NCBI GenBank assembly: GCA_017469115.1
Contig: JAFUGY010000104.1
Location: forward strand, 1 to 32,463
Reading direction: 5' to 3'
Length of the DNA: 32,463 bases
Source of the DNA: Oscillospiraceae bacterium
Lineage (GTDB): Bacteria; Bacillota; Clostridia; Oscillospirales; Oscillospiraceae
The position numbers and the translations under genes are program-made. Positions 15,619 through 26,009 of the stretch are shown in pieces. How positions within the stretch are numbered: the first letter of the stretch is position 1; the number at the start of each line of letters is the position of its first letter. Under the pieces are notes generated by a model. That model ran no database searches, was not told the DNA's origin, and was given only the letters and a program-made list of their open reading frames with translations.

Positions 15619-18600
15619 TCAAACCGATACAGCCTGATTGCAGGAAAGGAAGTAGAGGATGGTTTCTTTTACCGGTTTCCCGAGAATTCTTGTAAGCGCC
15701 ATGGAATAGGCTTTGATCTGACTGCCGTACACTTCACACCTTTGCCGGATTTGATCCGGGGTATGAACAGAGTCGGTTTTATAATCGATGATAACCAGTT
15801 CTCCCGCTTCTTCGATGCAGCAATCGACCACCCCCTGCAGAAGAATTTGTTCTTCGGCTTCGGTTTCAAAGAGTTCTCCGCTTTGGCAGAGCAGGGAAAA
15901 GCGAAATTCCCGGTATACTTGATCAGCCCGCCGTATTCTTTCGCCCAGGTCTGACCGGAACAGCTTTAAAACCGAGCTTTGATCGACTGCGCCGGCTTCT
16001 CTGGCTGAAAGATACTTGTTCTCTTCCAGGCGTTTGATTTCCTCCCGGATCCCCTCCGGTGACCCGGCTTTGGACAAATCCATATACTGCAGAGCAAGAT
16101 GGGTGGCAATTCCCCGCTCTGCACCCGTGACGTATCTTTTCTCCGCTGCGAAATTCGGCTTTCGGAAATAATGATGCCTCTCCTGTGACTGCACCAATGC
16201 GACTGCTTCTGCATCTTCTTCCGTTTTCAGATACTTCAGCTCCGTTGCCGTTACTTTGGACGGCAGGGTTTGTGCAGCAGAAAACGAATACGAAAAATGC
16301 AGATTTTCTTCTATCTCACGGAGGATTCTTTCGTCAACTTCTTCCGGCTGTTCCTCTAAAACGATTTCTTCCGGGAGCTGCTGCTCTCCACCGCAGTGCA
16401 GGGTAAGGGTTTTGCCCTGAGAAGCCAATGCCGCCGTCACAATCCACTCGACAGGAGCCTGGGCTTTGGCAAGAGCTTCCGGCTCTGCACGTTCTCCCGG
16501 AAGGGGCAAAATCATCTTCTGTTTTTCCAGAAATGCTTCCGCATCGTCAACAACAGCCGAGAGGAACAGGCGCTCTTTTGCTCTTGTCACCGCAACATAA
16601 AGAAGCCTCATCTCTTCCGAGAGGGTTTCCCGCTGGATGCGAAGAGAAATTGATCTCCGGGCAAACGACGGGTACTGCACGAGCAAATCACGATCTACAA
16701 TTTTGGGGCCAAGCCCAAGCTCGGAATGCACAAGGACTGTATCCATTGTATCCTGACGATTGAATCTCCTTGCCGTATCGCAGAGAAAAACCACCGGGAA
16801 TTCCAGCCCTTTTGCATGATGAATGCTCATGATCTGCACGGCGGAATCTTCCCCTTTTTGTGCCGCGACCACCGAATTCTTTTTCTTCCGCTTTTCCAGA
16901 TAACGGACGAAACGGTGCAGGCCGTGATTGCCGTCTTTTTCAAATTCGGCTGCAAGACTGAGCATCCGGACAAGATTGGCAGTACGTTTCTCTCCATCCG
17001 GCATAGCGCTGCAAACAGCGAGAATATCCGTCTGGTAAAGGATCTTCCGGACCATTTTCTCTGCCGTCAGATCCGGGGCTTCCGCGCGGAATGCCTCCAG
17101 GGTTTCCAAAAAGTGACGACCTTTTTCGTTTTCTTCCGCATAATGCTTGAGGGCATCGTAAAAACCGGCTTCTGTGTCTGAGGAGCGAATGGCTGCAAGG
17201 TCATCGCCGGAGAACCCGAAAACAGGAGATGTCAGCACTGCCAGAAGGGCAACTTCATTTCTCGGGTTATCCATGATGCTGAGCATCGACAGCACAAAAC
17301 TGATTTCTCTCGTTTCGAAGAAATCTCCTCCCTGTCCGCTGGTGACCGGAATTCCCTTCTCGAGAAAGACTCTTCGATAAACACCCCCGACAGAGTTTGC
17401 ATTGCGAAGCAGGACTGCGATATCGCCGAAGCGAATGCTTCTTTCTCCTTCTGCATCCGTGACCGTCATCCCGCTTCGGATCAGACGGAGGATTTGATTT
17501 GCTGTACATTCTGCTTCAAAAGCCGTCTTGTCAGGGACTCTTCCGGTTTCATCGGCTTCCGGGAGGGAATAGAGCCAGACTTCAGGAGTTGGGACGTCCC
17601 CGGCATAATTTTTCGCACCGCATACAAGCGAACAGCTTTCATCATACGCCACATCACCGAGTTGTTCCGACATACAGCAGGAAAAGATGCTGTTGGCTGC
17701 AGCGAGAATTTCCTTTCTGGAACGGAAGTTCTCTCTCAAAATGATTTTGCCCGGATTTCCCGGTTGTGCCAGGGATTTCAGCGGGAAGTCCCTGTATTTT
17801 TGATTGAAAATCTCCGGATCCGCCAGACGGAAACGATAAATCGCCTGTTTGACATCCCCGACCAAGAAGAGTTTTTCTCCTCTGTTTGAGATTGCCTGAA
17901 AGATGTCCTCCTGTACGTGGCGTACATCCTGATACTCATCAATCATGATCTCTTCATAGCGATCTCCGACAGTTTTTGCAAGGGGTGTGCTCGTCCCATC
18001 CTCCTCCGTGAGAAGCTTTGCGGCAAAATGCTCCAGATCGGCATAGTCAACGAAACCGTTTCTTCTCTTTTCTTTCGCATAAGCTTCTTCGAATGAAAGC
18101 GTCAGTTGAAGCAAAGCTTCCATTGCGGGGGCTGTCCGCTTCAGTTCTTCCGAAATGGTTTCAGAATCGGCATAGAGCCGGCTGCTGATCTTTTCAAGCG
18201 CCTTCTTGCAGGCATCCCGCCGTTTTTTGACCATTTCCGTGAGGGCAGGAGCATGCTCCTTTTTCACCGGAAGCAGTTTGCCGAATGTCACGGGCGGGCA
18301 TTGCCTTGCCGCATTCCATCCGATCCGGAGACATCTTGCGAGCTCTCTCACTCCATCAGCTCCCTGCGAAATCCCGTCCAGATATGCCTTGGAGACCGTC
18401 TCGTCTGCAGCAATCGCCTCCATTACACGGTCGAGTTCCTCTGCCCAGTATTCCGCTTCCATACAGGCAGATTTCAGAATCTCCTGCCCCCACGGCGTAT
18501 CACCGATATCGGCGTAATCTTTTTTCAAGGCAGAAACACAGTCCTCTGCCCATCGATCCGGCCGGGCATGGCACTGCATTTTTTCATACAGAGAGAGAAC

Positions 18601-19155
18601 CAGTTCTGCAAGCCGGTCATCATTTCTCCCGACACCGACGGAGTTCACAAGGTTTTCAAATCCCGGATCGGCCTGTATGGTTTTGTATTTTTCATCAAGA
18701 ACCCGATTGAGGGTCTCCTCTTTCATGGAAAGGGCCAGATCATCATTGACGATTTTGAAATCTGAAGGCAGCCCCTTTAAATGCCCGTATTCTCTCAACA
18801 GGCTGACACAGAAATGGTGAATGGTTCCGATCTGGGCGTTTTGACACAGTGCCTGCTGACGGCGAACATGGTCGAGAAATGCCGGGGCTACAGCTTCCTC
18901 CGCTGCCAGAGCTGCCTCGGAATGCGAGAGCTCTTCCGTTATTCTGCTTTTCAGCTCTTCCGCTGATGCATTCGTAAAGGTGATCACCACAAACCGGTCG
19001 ATATCTCTGGGATGATCCCGATCCAGGACCGCCCGCATCAGGCGCTCGGTGAGCACTTTGGTTTTTCCGCTGCCGGCTCCGGCAGAAACCAGCACGGTTC
19101 CGCCATACGTCTCAATGGCCTCCTTCTGGGAAGGCGTCGGCACGAACTCACTCAT
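15619..19155 (-). CDS. addA: ATP-dependent helicase/nuclease subunit A (AddA)
   Basis: A 1178-residue UvrD-like superfamily 1 helicase with a C-terminal RecB-type nuclease. Walker A is SAGAGSGKT (24-32); later motifs include VVITFTNASAEEL, IMIDEYQDV, LFLVGDVKQAIYRFR, IMSIHHAKGLEFPVVF and LYVAVTRAKERLF. The nuclease motif is VIIDYKT (1121-1127, Asp1124, Lys1126). With AddB it resects double-strand breaks for RecA-dependent repair. ATG at 19155 has GAGG 9 bases upstream; the GTG at 19161 is too close to it. It overlaps addB by 8 bases, so translation is coupled. Length fits Firmicutes AddA (about 1200). Confidence 0.95.
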   Translation of the reverse strand: MSEFVPTPSQKEAIETYGGTVLVSAGAGSGKTKVLTERLMRAVLDRDHPRDIDRFVVITFTNASAEELKSRITEELSHSEAALAAEEAVAPAFLDHVRRQQALCQNAQIGTIHHFCVSLLREYGHLKGLPSDFKIVNDDLALSMKEETLNRVLDEKYKTIQADPGFENLVNSVGVGRNDDRLAELVLSLYEKMQCHARPDRWAEDCVSALKKDYADIGDTPWGQEILKSACMEAEYWAEELDRVMEAIAADETVSKAYLDGISQGADGVRELARCLRIGWNAARQCPPVTFGKLLPVKKEHAPALTEMVKKRRDACKKALEKISSRLYADSETISEELKRTAPAMEALLQLTLSFEEAYAKEKRRNGFVDYADLEHFAAKLLTEEDGTSTPLAKTVGDRYEEIMIDEYQDVRHVQEDIFQAISNRGEKLFLVGDVKQAIYRFRLADPEIFNQKYRDFPLKSLAQPGNPGKIILRENFRSRKEILAAANSIFSCCMSEQLGDVAYDESCSLVCGAKNYAGDVPTPEVWLYSLPEADETGRVPDKTAFEAECTANQILRLIRSGMTVTDAEGERSIRFGDIAVLLRNANSVGGVYRRVFLEKGIPVTSGQGGDFFETREISFVLSMLSIMDNPRNEVALLAVLTSPVFGFSGDDLAAIRSSDTEAGFYDALKHYAEENEKGRHFLETLEAFRAEAPDLTAEKMVRKILYQTDILAVCSAMPDGEKRTANLVRMLSLAAEFEKDGNHGLHRFVRYLEKRKKKNSVVAAQKGEDSAVQIMSIHHAKGLEFPVVFLCDTARRFNRQDTMDTVLVHSELGLGPKIVDRDLLVQYPSFARRSISLRIQRETLSEEMRLLYVAVTRAKERLFLSAVVDDAEAFLEKQKMILPLPGERAEPEALAKAQAPVEWIVTAALASQGKTLTLHCGGEQQLPEEIVLEEQPEEVDERILREIEENLHFSYSFSAAQTLPSKVTATELKYLKTEEDAEAVALVQSQERHHYFRKPNFAAEKRYVTGAERGIATHLALQYMDLSKAGSPEGIREEIKRLEENKYLSAREAGAVDQSSVLKLFRSDLGERIRRADQVYREFRFSLLCQSGELFETEAEEQILLQGVVDCCIEEAGELVIIDYKTDSVHTPDQIRQRCEVYGSQIKAYSMALTRILGKPVKETILYFLSCNQAVSV

Positions 19156-22100
19156 GATCACTCACCTCTTTTTCCAGCGCTTCCATCACGGCTTCTTTTT
19201 TCCATTCCCCCAGAATCCTGCAGGCTTCCCCGTTGATGCCATCCTCAAATCCGCAGGTGCCGTTCAGGTCGCAAAACCTGCAGTAAAGCTCTCCGTTTCC
19301 GATCCGGTAAGGGTTTGCATTGATCTCACCGCTTCTGACGCGGGTTGACATGTCGTCGAGGAGCATCCGGATGTGGCGGATCAGCAGGTCAAGCTGCTCC
19401 GGAGAAATCAGGCCTTCGCCTACCGGCTCGCCCTTTTTGTTTGTTTTCAACGGGCTGTAGACTTTCTCCTCTCCGGTTTCCCAGGCGTCCGGCACCTCGT
19501 CACTGCCCAGAACAATTCCGCTTCGACGTGCATTTTTATTCCGCTCTTTTTGGACGACCGCTTCGTCCTCCATTCTTTCCAGATTGAGATACTTGCTCTT
19601 TGCATGCTGGTAGACCGCCCCGGCCGGGCAAATCCGGGTGCCTTCCGGCAGCTGAAGGGCTTTTTCCGTCGATTGAGGGTTGCTCTCGAGAGCGAGCAGA
19701 TACAGGACAAGCTGGAGGCTGATGCCATACCACAGGTCGGAGAAAGAGAACTTTTTTTCCCCGGTTTTATAGTCGATAATCCGGATATAGACCTTTCCGT
19801 TGTGTTCCCATCCATCCACCCGATCTGCAATGCCGGTGAGCATCAGAGTGTCCTTCCCGTTTTGGAGGCGAAGGCCCGGAAAAACCTGACTGTCTCCGAA
19901 GTTCAACTCAAATGCAAGGGGAACAAACTTCGTCTTTCGGAGTTCGGCAACAGTATCCAGCACGGTGCGGATTGCATCCTCTTCTGCCCGTTGAAAGAGA
20001 TAAATAAACCGCTCATTTTTCTCCGCAAAATTCCCGAGAACCGTCTCTTCATAGGTTTTGATCACTTCACGGGCGATTGCCGTCACTGCTCGGTCATCTG
20101 TGTCGGCAAATCCGTCTCCTGCCAGAATCGCCTCGATGGTATGCTGGAGGACATAGTGCACAAAGGTGCCAAACTCTGCCGGAGAGAACTCCGCCTGCCC
20201 GGTGGGGCGAATCTTTAACCCGTGCCCGCAGAAGAAGGAGTATTTACAGGAGAAAAAGGTTTCCGCCCGGGAAGCACTGATTCGCATCCTCCTGCCGTAA
20301 AGTGCTTCAACGCTTTCCGGTGAAAGGGGGGCGCGTACGGTTTCGACAGCGCTACGGATCCCTGTCAGCGGCTCCGGGTTCACGCTTGTAAAATATGCCT
20401 CTGCGGCTTTCGCAGCTTTGCTCTTCCCTGCCGCGGCAAGACGAAAGGCCGGCCGAGGCGCAGACAACGCTGCTTCTTCTCGTTTGACATTCTGTATGTT
20501 CAACTGAAATAATCTCTGCGCTCTGGTAAGCAGGAAAGACGGCCTTGTTTCATTTCCGTCCGCATCAAGGGCCGGGTAGGCCAGAATCAGTCTGTCCGTC
20601 GGTAAAGAGAGGCAGCTGTAAAGGAGCGTATACTCCCTCCACATTTCAAGGTCTGGATTTCCTCCCAGTTCCGTGCCGTTTCGGTGCAGAAGCCGCAGCT
20701 CATCATCCGTGAAGAGACCGACCGCTGTTCCGGCAGCCGGCAGCCGCGCATCGTTTGCTCCCAGGATGATCAGATTTCGGATATTTCTGCGGCGCATACG
20801 GTCAAAATCCCCGGCGCTGACTGCATCCAGGGTAACGGGAATCGTACCGACATCGTATTTTGAAATGGTGAGGAGAAAGAGCCTTGCAAACTCGTCGGAA
20901 TCCATGCGGGTATCTCCAAGCACCTGCTCTGCCTGTTCCAGGGCAGACAAAATGATCTCCCATAGCTGGCTGTATTCCCCGGCTTCTCTTCTTTGTCCGT
21001 TATTCCATAACCGTTCCGCCTTCTCTTCCAGCAGGGCGGAGAGATTGAGACGTTCCAGAAAATCCGCAAGTGCCTGTGCCTGCCCCGATGCAGTTGAGGC
21101 AGCCTGGCTTTCTTCCTCAAAACGCAGCAGGGGCTCTGCCAGTTTTGCCCGAATCCGGTTGATGGCTGCAAGCTTTTCTGCGCTGTCTTTCTCTTCTTTC
21201 CCGTAACCATCCGGCAGCTGAGCCCAAGGGGCTTTTCTTCGCCATGCACGCTCATCGATCTTCCAGCGGTAAAGATAGTCAGAAAGCAAATCACATTCTT
21301 CTCTTGTAAGCCCTGTCAATCCCGTGCCCATATAGCTGATCACATCATCGTACTTCCAGCCGTTGTTGACGATGGCATAGGCATCGGCGATCAGTGCGGG
21401 AATCGGGCGGCTTTTCAAATCCGTCCTCCTGGCGGTAAAGAGAGGGATCCCGTAATCTTCAAAGATGTTCTCCAGAAGGGGGGCATAGTCTTCATATCCC
21501 CGTATTGCAATGGCAATATCTCTCCATCGACAACCGGTTTCTCTGACCAGTTTTAACACTTTGGCTGCAGCCAGCTCGCATTCTGCCGCTATGCTTTCCG
21601 CCCGGCAGAGCTCTATTTTCCCCTCGGAAGGAAAGGTTTTGCCGGTATAGGAAAAGGCATATTCCGTGAACAGGCGCAGGGGATCTTCCGTCATCCGGTC
21701 TTCCAGCGGATGAATGCTTTCCACCGGCACACCGAGTTCTGCGGCAATCGCCGTCAGTTTTTCGGCACTGCTTCGGGAAAGGGCAAAAATCTCGCTGCCG
21801 TCTTTCCCGCTGTCCGTTGTGAGACAGACCGTAAGCTGTACGCCTTTTTTCAGCATCGCCGTCAGAACGGAAAGCTCCGTTCTCGTAAAGTCAATAAACC
21901 CGTCAACATAGACGATACTTTTTTCCAGTAAGGCGCTGGATGCAATATTTTCGGCAAGGGTTGACAGCCTGTCACCCGGATCTGCCCGGGAATTTCCGAG
22001 CACTGCCTCATATGCCTCGCTGATTACTGCGAGATCCGAGAGCTTTCGTCCCAGTTCTCTGTTGTTACAGCGTGAAGCAGCTTCCGAAAGCTCCTCGGAT

Positions 22101-22498
22101 GTAATGCACGAAGCTTTCATCCCGTCCACTGCCGCAATCAGCATCTGCTGAAGTTCCGGATTGCCGGATGCACTTTTGAAAACCTCAAGCTTGCCGCCGA
22201 TGAGCTTCATCGCCTGTGCCATGCAGAGCGTACGCCCGCCGTCATCCAGATAAGTCACCGCAATCCCACCCAGCTCCGCGGCAATCTTTCTGGCAAGGCC
22301 GCTGAAACTGAACACCTCTGCATAGAGAGAGAGGGTATCGCCGCAGACCGTGCACAGTTCTCTTTCCGCTTCATGGCTGTATTGCTCCGGGACAATCAGG
22401 ATACGTCCCGGCTGCTTTGCCCGGACAGCCTGCTTTATTTCGTTGTAAACAACTGCTGTTTTTCCCGTTCGCGCTTTCCCGGTCAGTATTCTGAGCAT
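19148..22498 (-). CDS. addB: ATP-dependent nuclease subunit B (AddB)
   Basis: A 1116-residue protein with an N-terminal ATP site GKARTGKT (7-14), a long inactivated helicase-like region and a C-terminal nuclease motif IRIIDYKTGEKKFSF. Iron-sulfur ligands typical of AddB are visible: one Cys in FFSCKYSFFCGHG, then Cys1073, Cys1076 and Cys1082 (YCRFCDLNGTCGF). It forms the AddAB break-resection complex with the downstream addA product. The frame is open to a TTG at 22519, but ATG at 22498 with GGGAG 8 bases upstream gives the usual MLRILTGKARTGKT start. Its promoter is divergent from the aminotransferase promoter. Confidence 0.95.
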   Translation of the reverse strand: MLRILTGKARTGKTAVVYNEIKQAVRAKQPGRILIVPEQYSHEAERELCTVCGDTLSLYAEVFSFSGLARKIAAELGGIAVTYLDDGGRTLCMAQAMKLIGGKLEVFKSASGNPELQQMLIAAVDGMKASCITSEELSEAASRCNNRELGRKLSDLAVISEAYEAVLGNSRADPGDRLSTLAENIASSALLEKSIVYVDGFIDFTRTELSVLTAMLKKGVQLTVCLTTDSGKDGSEIFALSRSSAEKLTAIAAELGVPVESIHPLEDRMTEDPLRLFTEYAFSYTGKTFPSEGKIELCRAESIAAECELAAAKVLKLVRETGCRWRDIAIAIRGYEDYAPLLENIFEDYGIPLFTARRTDLKSRPIPALIADAYAIVNNGWKYDDVISYMGTGLTGLTREECDLLSDYLYRWKIDERAWRRKAPWAQLPDGYGKEEKDSAEKLAAINRIRAKLAEPLLRFEEESQAASTASGQAQALADFLERLNLSALLEEKAERLWNNGQRREAGEYSQLWEIILSALEQAEQVLGDTRMDSDEFARLFLLTISKYDVGTIPVTLDAVSAGDFDRMRRRNIRNLIILGANDARLPAAGTAVGLFTDDELRLLHRNGTELGGNPDLEMWREYTLLYSCLSLPTDRLILAYPALDADGNETRPSFLLTRAQRLFQLNIQNVKREEAALSAPRPAFRLAAAGKSKAAKAAEAYFTSVNPEPLTGIRSAVETVRAPLSPESVEALYGRRMRISASRAETFFSCKYSFFCGHGLKIRPTGQAEFSPAEFGTFVHYVLQHTIEAILAGDGFADTDDRAVTAIAREVIKTYEETVLGNFAEKNERFIYLFQRAEEDAIRTVLDTVAELRKTKFVPLAFELNFGDSQVFPGLRLQNGKDTLMLTGIADRVDGWEHNGKVYIRIIDYKTGEKKFSFSDLWYGISLQLVLYLLALESNPQSTEKALQLPEGTRICPAGAVYQHAKSKYLNLERMEDEAVVQKERNKNARRSGIVLGSDEVPDAWETGEEKVYSPLKTNKKGEPVGEGLISPEQLDLLIRHIRMLLDDMSTRVRSGEINANPYRIGNGELYCRFCDLNGTCGFEDGINGEACRILGEWKKEAVMEALEKEVSDHE

Positions 22499-22542
22499 TT
22501 CTTTTTCTCCCAAAACCAATTCTCTGAGGAAACACTGATAAC

Positions 22543-22571
22543 AGTATACTCAAAATGATCCAAGATCGCAA
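22543..22571 (-). promoter_or_regulatory. promoter of addBA
   Basis: On the minus strand TTGCGA (22566-22571), 17-base spacer, TATACT (22543-22548), 45 bases before the addB ATG. Confidence 0.6.
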
Positions 22572-22629
22572 GGTTGAACTTTGGCCTCTGTTTCTTTCGG
22601 AGAAAAAATACCGATCTCTCAGGTTTTTC

Positions 22630-22657
22630 TTGATAAAATGAAAGCTTGTGGTATAAT
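22630..22657 (+). promoter_or_regulatory. promoter of the aminotransferase gene
   Basis: TTGATA (22630-22635), 16-base spacer, perfect TATAAT (22652-22657). It leaves a leader of about 25 bases that holds the AGGAGGT ribosome site. Confidence 0.75.
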
Positions 22658-22687
22658 AAATTAGATTACATACAGGAGGTGGCTTTT

Positions 22688-23881
22688 ATGAAATTTTCAT
22701 CCAAAATGAAGCGTTGCGGGCTTTCGCCAATGCGCAAATTCAACGGTTATGCTGCCGATGCAGAAGCACGTGGCATCAAAATCTATCACCTGAACATAGG
22801 CCAACCCGATATTCATACACCCCAGGCATATTACGACGCCTTAAAAAACTATTCTGACCCGGTGATCTCCTACGCTCCTTCGCAGGGCATCAACCCGCTG
22901 CTGGATGCCATCCGGCATTACTATGCGGGCATCGGCGTGATGCTGGAGAGAAAAGATATTCTGATTACCAACGGCGGCAGTGAAGCTTTGCAGATGACGC
23001 TCGCCTCGATTCTTGACGACGGAGACGAGATTTTGATCCCCGAGCCCTTTTACCCGAATTATCACACATCGGTTACGCTGGCAGGCGCTTTTGTGAAGCC
23101 GATCCCGACGTCGCCGGAGGAAGGGTACCGGTTTGCCGTGCGGGAGAAGATTGAGCCGTTGATCAACGAGCACACAAGAGCGATTCTGGTGACGAACCCC
23201 GGCAACCCGACCGGGACGGTGCTTACCCGGGATGAGCTAAAGCTGATGCTCGACATTGCGAAAGAGCACAACCTGTTTATCCTTTGTGACGAGGTATACC
23301 GGGAATTTGTTTACGGCGGAGAGCCGCTTGTGAGCGCACTGCAGTATCCCGGTTATGAGGAAAACCTGATTATCATTGACTCGGTTTCGAAACGGTTTTC
23401 GGCTTGCGGGGCAAGAATCGGGATTCTAATCTCCAAAAATGCGGAATTCATGAGTGAAGCCATGAAATGGTGCCAGTGCAGGCTTTCGGTTTCATCCACT
23501 GATCAGGCTGCGGCTGCGGCGCTTTATTCCGTCGGCAGTGATTACTTTGCCGCAGTGAGGGAAGAATACAAAGCCAGGCGGGATGCCATGGTGAAAAAGC
23601 TGGAGCAGATCCCCGGGGTTATTTTTGCACGCCCGGAAGGCGCATTTTACATTATGGCCGCTTTGCCGGTGGACGATGCGGACAAGTTCCAGCTCTGGCT
23701 GCTCAACGAGTTTGATGATCACGGCGAAACCGTGATGTTTGCCTGCGGAGAACCTTTTTACGGTACCCCGGGTAAAGGCAAAAACGAGGTGAGAATGGCC
23801 TATGTTTTGAAAAAGGAAGATCTGGAGCGTGCGCTTGATATTTTGAAAATCGCTTTGGAGAAATACAACAACAGGCAGTAA
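22688..23881 (+). CDS. pyridoxal-phosphate aminotransferase, class I/II (aspartate aminotransferase-like)
   Basis: A 397-residue fold-type I aminotransferase. NPGNPTG (170-176), Asp201 (CDEVY), the PLP lysine Lys235 (SVSKRFS) and Arg243 are visible, as is the substrate-carboxylate region near the C-terminus. It should transfer amino groups between an amino acid and a 2-oxo acid; the exact amino acid cannot be read. The open frame reaches back to 22646, but ATG at 22688 with AGGAGGT at 7 bases gives the family start MKFSSKMKRCGLSPMRKF. It has its own promoter. No clear terminator follows (a 5-bp TCTGC/GCAGA stem near 23896-23913 only), so read-through into the LRR genes is possible. Confidence 0.92.
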   Translation: MKFSSKMKRCGLSPMRKFNGYAADAEARGIKIYHLNIGQPDIHTPQAYYDALKNYSDPVISYAPSQGINPLLDAIRHYYAGIGVMLERKDILITNGGSEALQMTLASILDDGDEILIPEPFYPNYHTSVTLAGAFVKPIPTSPEEGYRFAVREKIEPLINEHTRAILVTNPGNPTGTVLTRDELKLMLDIAKEHNLFILCDEVYREFVYGGEPLVSALQYPGYEENLIIIDSVSKRFSACGARIGILISKNAEFMSEAMKWCQCRLSVSSTDQAAAAALYSVGSDYFAAVREEYKARRDAMVKKLEQIPGVIFARPEGAFYIMAALPVDDADKFQLWLLNEFDDHGETVMFACGEPFYGTPGKGKNEVRMAYVLKKEDLERALDILKIALEKYNNRQ

Positions 23882-23963
23882 ACCAACTGCTGCGTGTCTG
23901 CCGTGAAAAGCAGATGTTTGTCTGTAAATCGTTGAATACCATTCAGGAGAGAGAATAGAGATT

Positions 23964-25991
23964 ATGGGTTTCTTAAAGAAAGTGGCATACTTTTTTAAAG
24001 TTTTGCTGATTCTGGTTTTTTTGGTCGTGTTTCTGGCATTCACGCTGTCCTTCAGCAGCCAGATTACGAAGAAGATCCCCTTCCTTTACGGGGAAAAAAT
24101 GGTTTCGTTATCCTCGGGAGAATATCCGGAGAGCACGACAGCGTTGACAGCGGTTGTCGGGCCAGAGGATCTGGCGCTTCTGGATGGGTTCGTCTCTCTC
24201 TCCTCGGCAGACTTCAGCGGAAGCACCTGCTACAATGAAATCAACCAGTGGGCTGCGGCGCATCCGGCTGTGAGCGTACGCTACACCGTACCCCTGCCGA
24301 ACGGGAGTCTGGCTGAAAACACTGCTTCGGCTATCGATCTCACGGGGCTGCGGCATGAAGACGTTGGTTCGGCCCTGACAGCCCTGCAGACTCTGCCGCA
24401 GATTGCTTCCATCAACCTGGGCAGTTCTTCGCAGTCATCCTCACCGGTTACGGCAGAGGATGTGGCGGCGTTTCAAACGACATTCCCGTCAGCCAGCATT
24501 TCGTACGGTGTGGAATTTCTCGGCAGGACGCTGCCGATTGACACGGAAACAGTGGATCTGACGGGGCTGACTTCGGCGCAGGTTGGAGAGGCCGCAAGAG
24601 GGCTTTCGCTCCTGCCCAACGTGAAGAGAATTCAGATTGCGGATAACGCCACAACCGACGGAAGCCTGCAGTGGGAAGATTTGACGACCATTTCGCATGC
24701 AGCGCCGGCTGCCGCAATGGATTATAAATTCACGGTGTGCGGTGTGAATGCCACCACGGCTGACACCACCCTTGATCTTCGCAACATCACACCCGGTGAT
24801 GTGAGCAGCGTGCTGGCAGTTCTGCCCGGAATGAGCCAGCTGCAGTATATTGAATTGGGCCATTACAGCAACGGCCTCAGCTTTGCTGACCTGCAGGCGA
24901 TTGCAAACGCCTGCCCGGCTGCCACGATTTCGATGGTGTGTGCGGTTTACGACAAGGAGTTTAATCTGGCAGATGAAGTGCTGGATCTGAACCATATTCG
25001 CGTCACGGATAACGGTGCGGATGTGAAAAACTTTTTGCCGTATATGAAGAACCTGAAGATGCTGGATATGGACTCATGCGGAGTGCCGGATCAGGCGATG
25101 GCAGAGATCCGGGATGCGTACCCGCAGGTGAATGTGGTGTGGCGCGTATGGTTCGGAAGAGAATACAGCGTGAGAACGGACGTGGTGAAGATTCTGGCCT
25201 CCAAGCCTTCGAAGGGCGGCGACATCACCAATGAAAACTCCGCCGGCCTTTATTACTGCACGAAGGTGCGGTATCTGGATCTCGGACACAACGATCAGCT
25301 GACAGACTTCTCCTTTGTGCGCAATATGCCGGATCTGCAGATCGTGGTGATTTCGATGACGGGTATTGCCGACCTCTCTCCCTTCAGCAGCTGCGCAGAA
25401 CTGATTTATCTGGAAATGGGTAACACGAGGGTTTCGGATGTATCGCCTCTGGCGGCATGCACGAAGCTGCGTCATCTGAACATCGGCACCAATGCAGGGA
25501 TCTCGGACATCACAGCTTTGTATGATATTCCGATGCTGCGCTTCTGGATCGGCGTGGGTGACCCCGTGCCGCAGGAACAGGTTGACACCTACCGCAGCCT
25601 GCATCCGGAGTGTGAAGTGAACACCACCGTGCCAACGGGTCTGGAACGCAATGCCAACGGCGGAGCCGTGAACGAAGGCTACACCTCGGAAAACTGGAAG
25701 ATCTACCAGCGCTACCTGACGGCAGACTGGGCTTATTATTCCGCGCACAACCAGGTCTTCCCGGCACAGCGGCCGCTGGGATACTATAAAGTAGTGTATC
25801 TTGCTTTCCAGTATAATCTGGCAGATGCATCTTATGCGTTTTCGTGGAATGACCCGCTGTACGATGCCCACGGCGAAGGCGTTGAGCCGGCGCACATGAA
25901 AGTTGTGGATGTGTCGATCCTCTTTGAAGAATGGCACGACCATGACATTCTTGAGCCGATCTATCCGGAAGACGAAACCAACTATGGCTGA
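23964..25991 (+). CDS. membrane-anchored leucine-rich-repeat family protein, paralogue 1
   Basis: A 675-residue protein. Residues ~8-30 are a single hydrophobic segment after a basic N-terminus, a signal anchor placing the rest outside the cell. Residues ~110-330 hold repeats of about 85 residues starting with a DLTGL..V element (IDLTGL, VDLTGL, LDLRNI, LDLNHI) and containing ALxxLPxLxxIxLG. The block LDMDSCGV..DAYPQVNVVWRVWFG..YSVRTDV..ILAS is shared with the two next genes. It is followed by about five classic LRR units (VRYLDLGHN, LIYLEMGN, LRHLNIGTN). The module ends with YAFSWNDPLY plus an acidic tail. No enzyme motif was recognised. It is the first of three paralogues in tandem; possible roles are adhesion or ligand binding at the surface, which is inference. 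Confidence 0.75.
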   Translation: MGFLKKVAYFFKVLLILVFLVVFLAFTLSFSSQITKKIPFLYGEKMVSLSSGEYPESTTALTAVVGPEDLALLDGFVSLSSADFSGSTCYNEINQWAAAHPAVSVRYTVPLPNGSLAENTASAIDLTGLRHEDVGSALTALQTLPQIASINLGSSSQSSSPVTAEDVAAFQTTFPSASISYGVEFLGRTLPIDTETVDLTGLTSAQVGEAARGLSLLPNVKRIQIADNATTDGSLQWEDLTTISHAAPAAAMDYKFTVCGVNATTADTTLDLRNITPGDVSSVLAVLPGMSQLQYIELGHYSNGLSFADLQAIANACPAATISMVCAVYDKEFNLADEVLDLNHIRVTDNGADVKNFLPYMKNLKMLDMDSCGVPDQAMAEIRDAYPQVNVVWRVWFGREYSVRTDVVKILASKPSKGGDITNENSAGLYYCTKVRYLDLGHNDQLTDFSFVRNMPDLQIVVISMTGIADLSPFSSCAELIYLEMGNTRVSDVSPLAACTKLRHLNIGTNAGISDITALYDIPMLRFWIGVGDPVPQEQVDTYRSLHPECEVNTTVPTGLERNANGGAVNEGYTSENWKIYQRYLTADWAYYSAHNQVFPAQRPLGYYKVVYLAFQYNLADASYAFSWNDPLYDAHGEGVEPAHMKVVDVSILFEEWHDHDILEPIYPEDETNYG

Positions 25992-26009
25992 TAAGGAGAC
26001 TGACCTTTG